Under the pieces are notes generated by a model. The model was not told the DNA's origin. It did not search any database and saw only the letters and a list, made by a program, of their open reading frames with translations. A program made the translations under genes and the position numbers. 64,000 nt of DNA, taken from contig JBBHKE010000822.1 in assembly GCA_037447655.1 (NCBI GenBank), forward strand, positions 174,750-238,749. The letters run 5' to 3'. The first letter of the stretch is position 1; each line of letters starts with the position of its first letter. Shown piece by piece: positions 45,591 to 57,859 of this stretch. Source of the DNA: Zygnema cylindricum. Lineage: Eukaryota > Streptophyta > Zygnematophyceae > Zygnematales > Zygnemataceae.

Positions 45591-48132
45591 ATTATCCTAG
45601 AGGCTTCTTGGAAGCTGTCTACTCTGAGGACTTATGGAGGTCTCAGAGTTGCATTAGTCACAATCTTACTGTTCCATATACAGTGGAACACAATGGTGTT
45701 TCTGAAAGATTAAACAGGACAGGAACAAAGAGTGCTCGGTCCATGCTTGCAGATAAAGGGCTAGATTTGAAATTGTGGGCTGAAGCACTCAATTGTGTTG
45801 TTTATATTAAGCACAAAATTGCTTCTAGATCTGTTAGCACCACGCCTTATGAGCTTTAGACATGAGAGAAACCAGATGTTAGCCACTATACAATCTTTGG
45901 CAGCAAGTGTTTCATTCTAGATACTTCCCAAGATAGATGGAAAATGGAGTCTAATGGCTGACCAGGAATTTTTATGGGGTATGATGATAATGCAAAAGAA
46001 TATAGAGTGTTTGTATTTGAGAAACAGAAAGTGATTATTTCTAGGAATATCCAGATTAAAGATGAACACGATTCGGTTGACCTTTTTACAATGCCAGATC
46101 AATCGGCAAAGGAAAAGCAAGAAAATGTCATTTTTCACCATACGCAGCGAGTCTACTTTCCAGCGGCAAGTGGGACACCTCTTCCTTTAGTTCCTCTAGT
46201 ACCTTTACACGATGCTTCACCATATGCTACGCCTCAAGTGGAAGGAACTGTTACAAACTCTGTACCATATCAAGTTACGGTTCACACTAAACAGAAAAAT
46301 CAGAGGTTGCCGACGATCTCAACCTCAAAATTTCCGAGGGCGAAAGAGATCTAGCTGCCGTCTGCAAGCAAGCTCTCACTTTGTTTTTTCTATAGCTACA
46401 GAGGAGCCTCTAACGATCCAGGAGGCCTTCTCATCACTTGAGAGAAATCAATGGATCGAGGCGGCAAACGATGAAATGAAGTCTATTATGGAGGCATAGA
46501 CATGGGAGCTGGTGGATCTTCCTCCGGGTAGAAAAGCCATCGGCAGCAAATGGGTATTGAAGGTGAAGCTGAACTCGGACAACACCATCAAAAGGTATAA
46601 GGACAGACTAGTGGCCAAGGTGTATAATAAAAAAGAAGGTATTGACTTTGAGGAAACCTTCTCTCCGGTTGTCAGATTTCCCACTGTCAGAATTTTGCTA
46701 AGTCTAGCGGCTATAGAGAATATGGAAATACAACAAATGGATGTCAAAACTGTCTTTTTGCATGGGGAGTTAAAAGAAACCATTTACATGAAACAACCTC
46801 AAATGTATGTTGAAAAGGGAAAGGAAGAATTAGTGTGTAAATTGATAAAATCTTTGTATGGTCTTAAACAAGCCCTGCGTCAGTGGAATTTGAAGTTAGA
46901 TGAGTTTTTGATTGGGCTGGGATTTAAGAGAATTAGCTCAGATCATTCTGTAAATGTCTTACAAGGGGAGGATGGGATACTATACATTGCTGTATATGTG
47001 GATGACGTATTATTAATAAGTAAGTCAATAGATGAAATAAACCGCATCAAAGCGGCTTTAAGGTCTAGGTTCGAGATGAAGGACCTCGGTGAGGCCAAGT
47101 ATATTTTAGGAATACAGGTAGAAAGAGTCTGAAACAAAAGGCTGATTATGTTAACTCAGAGAGAAGCAATAGGTAACATGTTGGAAAGATTTGAAATGAA
47201 ATATGTAAAGGGATCAATAACTCCCATTGAATTCATGCACAAATTGTAAGGAAGGGATTCAGAGTTAGGAATTATGGTGTGTGAAATCTAGAGGTAGGGG
47301 AGGAGGAGTTTATGGCTTCAAAGCCATATAGACAGGTAGTTTGAAGTCTTATATATTTTATGAACTGTACGAGACCTGATATTGCTGCAGCTGTGGGGGT
47401 CTTGATTAAAAGTTTGCAGAATCCTAAAAAGGCAGACTAGGAAGAGTCTTATATATTTTATGAACTGTACGAGAGTCTTATATATTTTATGAACTGTACG
47501 AGACCTGATATTGCATCAGCTGTGGGGGTCTTGAGTAAAAGTTTGCAGAATCCTAAAAAGGCAAACTAGGAAGCAACAAAAAAGGTGCTGAGATATCTTG
47601 CAGGAACTCGAAATCTTAAGCTTGTACTCAGAGGAGGAGAGGTGAAAATACAAACGTGGAGCGAGGCTAGTTATTAAGACATGCCAAGCCAGAAATTTAC
47701 GACCTGGTTTGTTTTGAAGATTGGAGACGGAACTTGCTACTGGAGTAGCAAATTACAAAAGGATACAACTCAATCCACATTGGAGTCAGAATATATGGCA
47801 ACAGCTTCCGCCCTGAAGGAGCTCTTATGGGTCAAGTCTGTGTTACATGAACTTGGGTATATGCAAACTGGTCCTCAAACTATCTGGTGTGACTTCCAAG
47901 CAACCATTGCAATAGCCTCTAACCGCACCCATCACTTTAAGAGCAAACACATGGATGTTAGACTTCACTTTGTTAGAGAAAAAGTACTTGCAAAAATCGT
48001 TAAGTTATTCTATTTACCAGACGAGAAGATGGTAGCTGACATGTTAACAAAAGCCTTTCCATCTCCAAAGTTACAATTTTGCAGAGATGTTATTGGACTA
48101 AGTGAGTAACTGAGTCTAAAGATATAGGGGAG
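45591..48132 (+). mobile_element. Copia pol fragment, copy 2
   Basis: Begins inside integrase (ISHNLTVPYT) and runs through reverse transcriptase (YVDDVLL) and RNase H to the polypurine tract at 48125. Stops at 45857 and 46497, frameshifts near 47130, and a small tandem duplication of about 65 bp at 47440-47520. Confidence 0.85.
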
Positions 48133-49086
48133 TGTTATAATTTATAAAATCTTTATTTCAATAAATAAGGGTAAAAATAACTTAGATTTCTTTTCTAAGT
48201 AGTCTACTGTAATAACTCCTTAATTAGCATTACAGTAGCAAAAAGTACAGTAGAGTGTATTGTACTTTTACAGGGACACGTGTAAGCAAAAAAAGGTATG
48301 CAGGTTTTTCGGAGTGGCGCCGACAGTCACCCACACGCGTCACGCACTTGACGATATGATTCACAAGATCGGACGAACGGGATCTGAAATGTGTATTCCG
48401 AAAAAATAAATTGTACAATTCGACGATACCATCGTCTATTGAATTTGTTCCAACGGATACGATTCATGAGGGACCACAAGCGTGATTCGCGTGGGACCAC
48501 AAGCGTGATTTGCGTGGGACCGAAAGTGACGAAGCACTTAGGTGCTTCGTACTACACGACCACATTCGGCTGGATTTTAACGACTCTTGCTGACTAAGCA
48601 TTTAGAAGGTTTTGTGTACGGTTCAATATCTGGAAATATCTGAATAACATTGTTTTTGTTTTTTAGTGTAATAAAAAATAGTGGTCTATTAAGCAGGTTT
48701 TTAGAAAGTAATAAATAGGGTTTTGAGGTACAGTGACGTACAAGTAGGATCCGTTGTCGTTAGTCAGGATAAAAACCGTAGTAACGGTTACCCAAATTAG
48801 TGTAGATCAATAGATACAAACTGTGAGTATAAAACTTAGGACTTAGCCAATTTTGTAGTATCCAGTATTGGGAATATGATTTTCTAAGGGCAGTTTTTGG
48901 GAAACATCTAGACATCATATCTTATGGTTTACTCGGTTATTTGGGCTGCAGTTTTAAGAATTGTCAATTTACAGTATTGGTTTATCATTGTGGCAAATTT
49001 GAGGCATTTTGGCTATATGAGTTATATTTTGTGTCTGTTCAAAGTTGGTTGTTGAGTTGGTACTTTGATAGTTTCCACTATTTTTC
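48133..49086 (+). mobile_element. 5' LTR plus leader of copia copy 3
   Basis: Starts TGTTATAATTTATAAA directly after the polypurine tract of copy 2. Contains the hairpin ACGAAGCAC/GGTGCTTCGT (about 48531-48552) and a TATA box (GAGTATAAAA, about 48828). The LTR end and primer-binding site cannot be fixed, because the 3' copy also continues into gag. Confidence 0.75.
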
Positions 49087-50450
49087 ATGTCTACTTCCAC
49101 TACTATTGCTAGATCTTCTCCCGCAATGCTGGTTGTAGAACAACAGTTTATGGGCCTTTCGTCAAGAATTCCTATCTTCAATGGCCAAAAGTATGCTAAC
49201 TGGGCGGCGATGGTTGAATCGTCGTTTGAAACTGTTGACTTATTGGGGGTCTTGGATGGCTCCCTTGATGAAACGGATCCATCTTGGGCGAAAAAGAATT
49301 CAATGGCAAGGAACAATCTAATTCTTTGTATTTCAAAAATTTTGGTCATGTCTCGACTGAACATGAAGAAGGCGAGTGAGATTTGGACATCACTAAAATC
49401 CGCTTTTGAGAAAGCGAATATTAAAAGGAGCTGCTGGTTGCTGGAAAAATTTGGGGATACAATTACTCGGGGGGAACTATGGTCGAGTATTGTGACAATT
49501 TTCGTGCCCACATTGATGCTCACTTTTCTACTAGGGGGTCATTTCCTGAGTTTGAACAAGCAGCTCTGCTTATTAGAGGTCTCCCTAATAGCATGAAGGG
49601 TGTGTTTGTTCAATTAAAGAGTCATGATAAAGCTAGCTGGTCATTTCAGTTAGCGTATAATCTTATATTGGAGGAAGAGACTCATACTAAACTCCTTGAA
49701 AGAGAAGGAAAAGTTGAAGCGTTTGCCACAGACTTTGACAAAAGAAATCAGATTAATCAAAACAGGAGGCAATTTAAACAGAATCAGAATCAGTTTAATC
49801 AGAGACAGAATAGGTCATCTACTACTACTTGTTTTTATTGTTCTGAGAAGGGTCGTGGATACAGGTACTGTCCTAAACTGAAGAAGGCTAATGAAACAGG
49901 TTTATACATGCCAGGTTGGCAGCAAAGCCAATATCACAAAGGCTTTTCTGGAAATCCTTCCCGTGGAAATGCTATTTTTTCAACCTCTGCAACTGATGCA
50001 GATGAGTCTCTAAGCTTCAATGAGACAGAGGATGCGGAATTATTTGCTATGGCGGCAGCCATGGAGGGTCCAAAAGATGCAGGATGGATCATGGACACGG
50101 GAGTGTCTGCCCACATGTGCTGGAACAAAGCGGCTTTTACAAATCTGCAACAAACATCTCCAAAGAGTATCTTCTATGCTTGTGGCATGAGTGTTCAAAC
50201 CTCAGCTCAGGGTGATGCATCTTTGATGATAGATGTGGGGGGAAAGTCGGTAGAGAGAACCCTTCACAATGTTTTGTATGTTCCAGACTTTAAGAAAAAT
50301 CTATTTTCTACATCATTAGTGGAGAGCAAAGGCTTTGAAGGTCTTTTGAAAGGAGGGAGACAGATTGTTACCAAGAAAGGGAAAGTAGCTGTAACACGAA
50401 TTAGAGATGCTAGCAAAATGTACCGGATGGACATGGCTGAATATAAATAA
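49087..50450 (+). pseudogene. Copia gag and protease region, copy 3
   Basis: Gag starts MSTSTTIARSSPAM and has FNGQKYANWAAMVES. A frameshift near 49470 moves it to a second frame that continues to 50450. The zinc knuckle CFYCSEKGRGYRYC has Arg where the His of CCHC is expected. The protease motif is WIMDTGVSAHM. A TAA at 50448 separates it from integrase. Confidence 0.85.
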
Positions 50451-50471
50451 AATTATGTTCTTTACTCCAGT

Positions 50472-53270
50472 GTGCAATCTGACAATGAGTTGTGGCATAA
50501 AAGATTAGGACATATGAATTATGATAGTCCTAAGAAAATGGTGAATTCACGTAAAGTCCAGGGAGTTTCTATCAGTTCTCATCCTATAAAATCATGTGAT
50601 AGTTGTTCACTTGGCAAGATTCACAAATTGCCATTTCCACAGGAAACATACCACAGATCAGAGAAAGTTCTGCTGCTAATACATACTGATGTTCTCGGTC
50701 CTTCACTAGTGGCTTCAGCTGGAGGCGTCGACTATATGGTTACATTTACAGATGGCTACTCGAGGTACACTAAAGTCTACTTCATGCAACATAAGAGTGA
50801 AGTGTTCACTCACTTCAAACACTACAAAGCATGGGCCGAAAAGCTTCATAGAGTTCCAATCTTCGCGTTGAGATCAGACAATGGGGGAGAATACACATCA
50901 AAGGAATTCGAAGAATTTCTCATTCAAGAAGGTATTAGTCACAATCTTACTGTTCCATATACACCAGAACAGAATGGTTTTTCTGAAATACTAAATAGGA
51001 CAGTGATAGAGAGTGCTCGGTCCATGCTTGCAGAAAAAGGGCTAGATTTGAAATTCTGGGCTGAAGCACTAAACTGTGATGTTTATGATGTTTATATTAA
51101 GAACAGAATTGCTTCTAGATCTGTTAGCACGACACCTTATGAGCTTTAGACAGGAGAGAAACCTGATGTTAGCCACTTTAAAATCTTTGGCAGCAAGTGT
51201 TTTATTCTAGATACTTCACAGGATAGATGGAAAATGGAGGCTAATGGCTTACCAAGAATTTTTATTGGGTATGATGATAATGCAAAAGGATATACAGTTT
51301 TTGTATTTGAGAAACAGAAAGTGATTATTTCTAGGAATATCCAGATTAAAGATGAACAAGATTTGGTTGACCTTTTTAAAGTGCCAGATCAACCGGCAAA
51401 GGAAAAGCAAGATTATGTCATTTTTCACCATACGCAGCGAGTCTACTTTCCACCGGCAAGTGGGACACCTCTTCCTTTAGTTCCTTTGGTGCCTTTACAT
51501 GAAGCTTCACCACAAGCTACGCCTCAAGTGGAAGGAACTACTACAGACTATGTACCAGATCAATTTACGGTTCAAACTAAACAGAAGAATCAGAGGTTGC
51601 CGACGATCTCAGCCTCAGAATTTCCGGGGGGAAAGAGATCTAGCAGCCGTCTGCAAGCAAGCTCTCACTTTGCTTTTTCTGCAGCTACAGAGGAGCCTCT
51701 AACGATCTAGGAGGCCTTTTCATCACCAGAGAGAAATCAGTGGATCGAGGCGGCAAACGATGAAATGAAGTCTATTATGGAGGCACAGACATGGGAGCTG
51801 GTGGATCTTCCTCCGGGGCAAAAAAGCCATCGGCAGCAAATGGGTATTCAAGGTGAAGCTAAACCCGGACAACACCATCAAAAGGTATAAGGCTAGGCTA
51901 GTGGCCAAGGGGTATAATCAAAAAAAAGGTATTGAATTTGAGGAAACCTTCTCTCCAGTTGTTAGATTTCCCACTGTCATAATTTTGCTAAGTCTAACGG
52001 CCATAGAGAATATGGAAATACAACAAATGGATGTTAAAACTGCTTTCTTGCATGGAGAATTAGAAGAAACCATTTATATGAAACAACCTGAAATGTACGT
52101 TGAAAAGGGCAAGGAAGAATTAGTGTGTAAATTGATGAAATCTTTGTATGGGCTAAAACAAGCCCTGCGTCAGTGGAATTTGAAGTTAGATAAGTTTTTG
52201 ACTGGGTTGGGATTTAAGAGAATTAGCTCAGATCATTCTGTATATATCTTACAAGGGGAGGATGGGATACAATACATTGCTGTGTATGTGGATGACTTAT
52301 TATTAATAAGTAAGTCAATGGATGAAATAAACCGCATTAAAGCGGCTTTAAGGTCTAGGTTCGAGATGAAGGACCTTGGTGAGGCCAAGTTTAATTTAGG
52401 AATACAGGTACCAAGAGACGAAAACAAAAGGCTAATTATGTTAACTCAGAAAGAAGCAATAGGTAACATGTTGGAAAGATTAGAAATGAAAAATGTAAAG
52501 GGATTTATAACTCCTATGGAATTCGGGCAAAAATTGGAAGGAAGGGATTCAAAGTCAGGCATTATGGTGTGTGAGAGTCTAGAGTCGGCGAGGAGGAGTT
52601 TATGGCTTCAAAGCCATATAGACAAGTAGTTGGAAGTCTTATATATCTTATGAACTGTACGAGAATTGACATTGCAGCAGCTCTGGGGGTCTTAAGTAGA
52701 AGTTTGCAGAATCATAGAAAGGCAGACTGTGAAGCAGCAAAAAAGGTGCTGAGATATCTTGCAGGAACTCGAAATCTTAAGCTTGTCCTCGAAGGAGGAG
52801 AGGTGAAAATACAGACGTGGAGCGATGCTAGCTATGGAGACATATCAAGCCGGAAATCTACGACCGACTTTGTTTTAAAGATTGAAGACAGAACTTGCTG
52901 CCGGAGTAGCAAATTACAAAAGGTTACAGCTCAATCCACAATGGAGTCAGAATATATGGCAGCAGCATCCGCCCTTAAGGAGCTCCTATGGGTCAAGTTC
53001 GTTTTACAGGAACTTGGGTATATGCAAACTGGTCCTCAAGCTATCTGGTGTGACAACCCGGCAGCCATTGCAATTGCCTCTAACCCTAGCCATCACTTTA
53101 AGAGCAAACACATGGATGTTAGACTTCACTTTGTTAGAGATAAAGTACTTGCAAAAGTCGTTAAGTTATGTTATTTATCGGACGAGAAGATGATAGCTGA
53201 TATGTTAACAAAAGCCATTCCTGCTCCTAAGTTACAATTTTGCAGAGATGTTATTGGACTAAGTGTGTAA
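50472..53270 (+). pseudogene. Copia integrase, reverse transcriptase and RNase H, copy 3
   Basis: Integrase: HKRLGHMNYDSP with the HHCC finger, then HTDVLGP, LRSDNGGEY and the Glu region. TAG at 51147 (expected Trp) and at 51708 (expected Gln). A frameshift near 51825 precedes reverse transcriptase (QMDVKTAFLHG, YVDDLLL at about 52284), and another near 52600 precedes RNase H (STMESEYMAAASALKEL). Not functional as it stands. Confidence 0.88.
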
Positions 53271-53293
53271 CTAAGTCTAAAGATTTAGGGGAG

Positions 53294-54317
53294 TGTTGTA
53301 ATTTATAAATCTTTATTTTTAGTAAATAGGGGTAAAAATAACTTAGAATATTTTTCTAAGTAGTCTACTGTAATACTTACCTTAATTAGCGTTACCGTAG
53401 CAAAAAGTACAATAGAGTGTATTGTACTTTAGAAAGGACACGTGTCAGCAAAAAAACGTATGCAGGTTTTTCGGAGTGGCGCCGACATTCAGCCACACGC
53501 GTCACACAGTTGAAGATTTGATTCACATGATCGGACGAACGGGATCTGTACTGAGTATTCCGGAAATAAATGGTACAGTTCGACGGTACCATCGTCGATT
53601 GAATTTGTTCCAACGGACGCGATTCACCTAGGACCACAAGCGTGATTCACGAGGGACCACAAGCGTGATTCACGTGGGACCATAAGTGACGAAGCACTCA
53701 GGTGCTTCGTACTACACGACCACATTCGGCTGGACTTTAGCGACTATCGCTGACTAAGCATTCGGAACGTTTTGTGTACGGTTAGACAATTTTAAGTACG
53801 GTTCAATATCTTGAAATATCTCAATAACATTGTTTTGTAGTTTAGTGTAATAAAAAATAGTGTTCCATTAATCAGTTTTTTACAAAGTAATAATTAGGGT
53901 TTTGAGGTACAGTGCCGTACAGGTAGAATGCTTTGTCGTTAGTCTAGAGAATAACCGTAATAACGGTTACCCAAATAAGTATAGATCAATACACACTGTG
54001 AGTATATAACTTAGGACTTAGCCAATTTTGTAGTAACCAGTATTGGGAATATGACTTTCTAAGGTCATTTTTTTGGGAAACTTCACATCATTTCTTATGG
54101 TTTACAAGGTCATTTGGGCTGCAATTTTGGGAATTGTCAGTTTATTGTATTGTTTATCATTGTGGAAATTTGAGGCATATTGGCTATCTGAGTCATATTT
54201 GGTGTTAGTTCAAAGTTGGCTGTTGAGTAGGTACTTTGATAGTTTCTGCTGTTTTTTCATGTCTACTTCCACTACTACTGCTGGTTCTCCTCCTGCAACG
54301 TTGGTTGTAGAACAACA
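53294..54317 (+). mobile_element. 3' LTR of copy 3 running on into gag of a truncated fourth copy
   Basis: Starts TGTTGTAATTTATAAATC after TTAGGGGAG. Homologous to 48133-49150, including the leader and the gag ATG (54259), then breaks off at AACAACAA. Confidence 0.8.
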
Positions 54318-54353
54318 AGGTTGAATGTACGGAAAGGTGAAATTCGACAGCTT

Positions 54354-55297
54354 CACCGTGAATCGCTATTAACGTCAATGACTTTGAATGCGGTACCCCG
54401 TTTTTTTACCCAAATTCTCAAATAGAATTAATAAATTCCATTTAAAAACAAATTAGAGTAAATGATTTCCTTTAAAATCCCCAAATTCCCAAGTAGCGTA
54501 AGGGTCAAGTTCCATCAGTGGTTTCTGTAATCGTACGGCTAACTCTACGGGCCGGGTTAATTGAGTCGATGTCCATCATGTAGAGTCTGTAATCCATGTG
54601 TTATACATTGAGTGGCACCACGTGGGTTTTGACCGGATATACAAAATCTTTTAAAAATCTTCACACCGACAAATTTTACTTCAAATCTTCACTTCGTAGT
54701 TTCATACCATGTACTTGCGAAACAAGTCATAATACGATCGAACTTTTGTACTTCCTGCAAACGCTTGTCTTTTACGCCAGCTAATTTTTTAGGGTTCTTG
54801 TTTTCGAACATGACGAAAATCCTTTGTTGGAAATAGTGTGACGAAAGAAATTCCGCGACAAAGGACCGTTTCGAGATTATTTTTTTAATTTTCAGTTGCA
54901 TTTGTAATAGTACATACCATGTACAAATTTCGTCAATTTTTGTTGGTTTTCCATTGTGACACGTAGCTTATTCGTCCAGCGTGTCACTATTTTTTTTTCT
55001 GTATCTACCAACCCACCTCCTACAAGTACGTTGGCAGCTACAAAGAAAAATGAAGCGAACGCCTCGCGGATGAACATCCGACGGTCAGTATTACCTCCAA
55101 GAACTTCGGAGATTATTGGCAAGATTCTCTGTAATGTTGATTTTCATATAAAAACAAAATAAGCGGTACGGTTTAATACGAAGAGTTGCGGATTTTTGTA
55201 AACAACCCTACTTTTCGACTGATGGAACTTGACCCTAAATAACGCAAATTGTTTCATTACGCTATCTATTTCATTACGCTAATAGCATTTCTTGGTG
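54354..55297 (+). mobile_element. TA-type MITE interrupted by another element
   Basis: Left part 54354-54501 (CACCGTGAATCGCTATTAACG) and right part 55236-55297 (CGCTAATAGCATTTCTTGGTG). Joined, they match 12867-13082 in length and text. Confidence 0.75.
54502..55235 (+). mobile_element. PIF/Harbinger-like element nested in a MITE
   Basis: Inverted termini GGGTCAAGTTCCATCAGT, with TAA on both sides (54499-54501 and 55236-55238). The related MITE at 12867 has a single TAA at the corresponding place. Confidence 0.82.
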
Positions 55298-55751
55298 TTG
55301 TTGCATATACGTTTGGTTTAAACGAAAAGGCCGATAGGCCACGAGAGCCGCCGTAAATTTACCGTTATTAGCGTTAAGGAATTTCTACCGTAGGATATAT
55401 ATTTGAGTTGTAAATTCCAATTTCATATCTAATGGCGTGGCTGGTTTTGAACCGTTCAATGAATTAGCGTCAAGAAAACAACATTTTATGATATTCACAC
55501 TATTTTAGGACAGGAAGATAAAATCAGGGGCAGCTATATATTGACATAAGTTAGGTTCCCACACTACAGTAGCATAAGTTTCCATAGTACTACATTGTAC
55601 GCTAATGTACTTGGATGAACCCAACATTTAAGTATAATGCAATGACAACCGCCATTAGCTTATACAACCTTAGGCATGGGCTCCCAAATGTGTATTTTGG
55701 TTTTCTCTTTTCTTATCTCACGCTAGCTTCAAGTCGTCAAAATAAACGATT

Positions 55752-55753
<2 letters not shown>

Positions 55754-55803
<50 letters not shown>
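55754..55803 (+). repeat. (TA)n microsatellite
   Basis: About 25 perfect TA units. Confidence 0.95.
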
Positions 55804-55807
<4 letters not shown>

Positions 55808-55809
55808 AA

Positions 55810-57230
55810 AAAAACAATACTCCTCTCGTTCTCTTTTTTTTAACTAATCGGGCCTATCAGATTCAGTCCTATTCCCTCTTTCATTTTTTTGCCTTTTTCA
55901 TTTCATATTTAACACCAAGTTAGGCGTGCAAGTAATGGGATGAATTTATTTTTCGAAACCTTCCCTCCTCCATCAACATAAGATAATTTATTTTTATTCT
56001 CTTTACTTATAGTGATAAACTTCCCAAACTTTCAAACTCGCATGTGGCTTTTGTGGTTTTTATCCGTTACTTCACCCATCTCCCTCTCTAACTTGCGCGA
56101 CGTTTACCACCAAAGAGTTATTTAGTTGTCATCCTTTAAGGATTTAGGGAATAATCTTTTTTAATGTTCCTCACCACTCAGTTGGCCATATAATTTTTTA
56201 TCCTCTGGAGGGGCCGCTCGCCCGACAATAAGCTTGTCTCCCAATTTCTCATGGCATTTAGTGTTTGATTCCCATATCCAACACTACGCCAACGACATAT
56301 TCGAGTGGTTACGTTTTGGTAGCGCCTACCATCTCTTCTCGTTTTTATCGTCGATGATGGCTCTATTATAACGTATATATGAGTAAGTAGTTACCATTTA
56401 TTGGCGAAATCTTTTAGAGGCGTTCCCTTCCACTCTATCGTGCCCTTGTTTATGTTCGTGATATGGGATCGAGATTGGATGTCATTTGACCAGCTTGCAT
56501 TCATAATACGCTTACATCAAGGTTTGCCTCGTCGTTCTCTTGTAACGGGGCGCCACTCTGTTTGTAACCAGCTGATCAAGTTGTCACATTTGCAGGTTGT
56601 ATTTTCGGATATTTGGACAAGTAATTCTACGATTTCCTCCGCTAGGGTGCGAGAATGACGTTTGACTCTAGGGGTTTGGGGAGTCCTCCGTCGAGCCTGT
56701 TAGCTACCTTTTGATCGTCAACATGCATCGATTGCTCGTCAGCAAGCGCAAGCTATGACCCTCTTTCGACAAATTACGGCTGCAGATGACAAACGCGCTC
56801 TTCCAAGTCTTCCACCGAGGGACCCAGTCCACATCCATGATATATGTGGTTGTGGACCTTACCTTGGTTATGGGTAGACTAGTCTAGATTTTTCTTTTTG
56901 TAGGCGGCTGACTTTGGAATTTTTTGTTTTGGATATTTGTTTTTCTTGGTGTTATTTTGTTTGTTTTAATCTTTTAGACGTAGCCTGCATTCTTGTGATT
57001 CGTGTAGTATCTAAACGTTTTTTCAATATTACCCCTTTTGTACGCAGATGGTTTTAACATCGCAATTTCTGCAATAAAGCTTTACCACAAGGTGAAAAAT
57101 GCCTCTAGTAAATGTACGATTCCAGAAATGTCATTGCCAAAAAGAATGAAGATGTTGTCCTGTCACTAATACCCGTACGTAAGTAGTAAAGTTTAATATC
57201 GTCAAGGCTCGCAGAAAAAGTATACATGCT
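55810..57230. other. Region without a recognisable gene; possible decayed ORF
   Basis: Between about 56390 and 56880 short protein-like pieces occur in changing frames (MSFDQLAFIIRLHQGLPRRS; later RQQAQAMTLFRQITAADDKR ending DICGCGPYLGYG), suggesting a decayed gene or transposon ORF. Confidence 0.3.
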
Positions 57231-57236
57231 ACAGTA

Positions 57237-57854
57237 CACCGCGAATCGTAATTAGAGTAATGAAAAAATTAGAGTAAAAAAACAAAAAAAAACAATTAGA
57301 GTAATTGACGCTAATTTATGTGATAGAGTTTTTTCAACTATGAAGTTTACTCTAATTTATTTAGTTATTCTATATTGGGTTATGTCGGCGATAATTATGT
57401 GCGCGATAATTATGAACACTAAATTACGAAGACGTACAGAATGTGTCAGTCCGTTATAATATTGACGTCATTATGACGCTAATAATATTTGTCGCATTGA
57501 ATGTCAGTTAATGTTCACACTCACGACGATGCTGTCGACGGACAAGAGTTATGCGAACGGCTTTTTTTCGATGTGATTGATTTTTTTGTTTAGTGCGATC
57601 TCACCTGCGAGCACGATTCTATTAAATCCTTATTTGTACCTTTTTACTTATAAAAGTACAGTTTTGCACGGTCAGACGTCGTCCGTATTCCACACTATTT
57701 AAAAAGAGCCTATATTATAATTTTTTACGCTAATTAAACCTCACCTAAATTAGAATAATGAAAAAATTAGAATCGATTACTCTATTTGATGTGATAGAGT
57801 CGAAATTTCGAGCGACCGAATTAGAGTAATTTACTCTAATTACGATTCGCGGTG
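57237..57854 (+). mobile_element. TA-flanked MITE, 618 bp
   Basis: Termini CACCGCGAATCGTAATTAG and inverse, TA flanks. Close relative of 30956-31570. Confidence 0.88.
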
Positions 57855-57859
57855 TACTG

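Noticed and set aside
48133-49086. Search for a copia primer-binding site (initiator Met tRNA type)
   Set aside because: No clear TGGTATCAGAG-like sequence after the LTR; TTGGTACTTTGATAG near 49055 is too weak.
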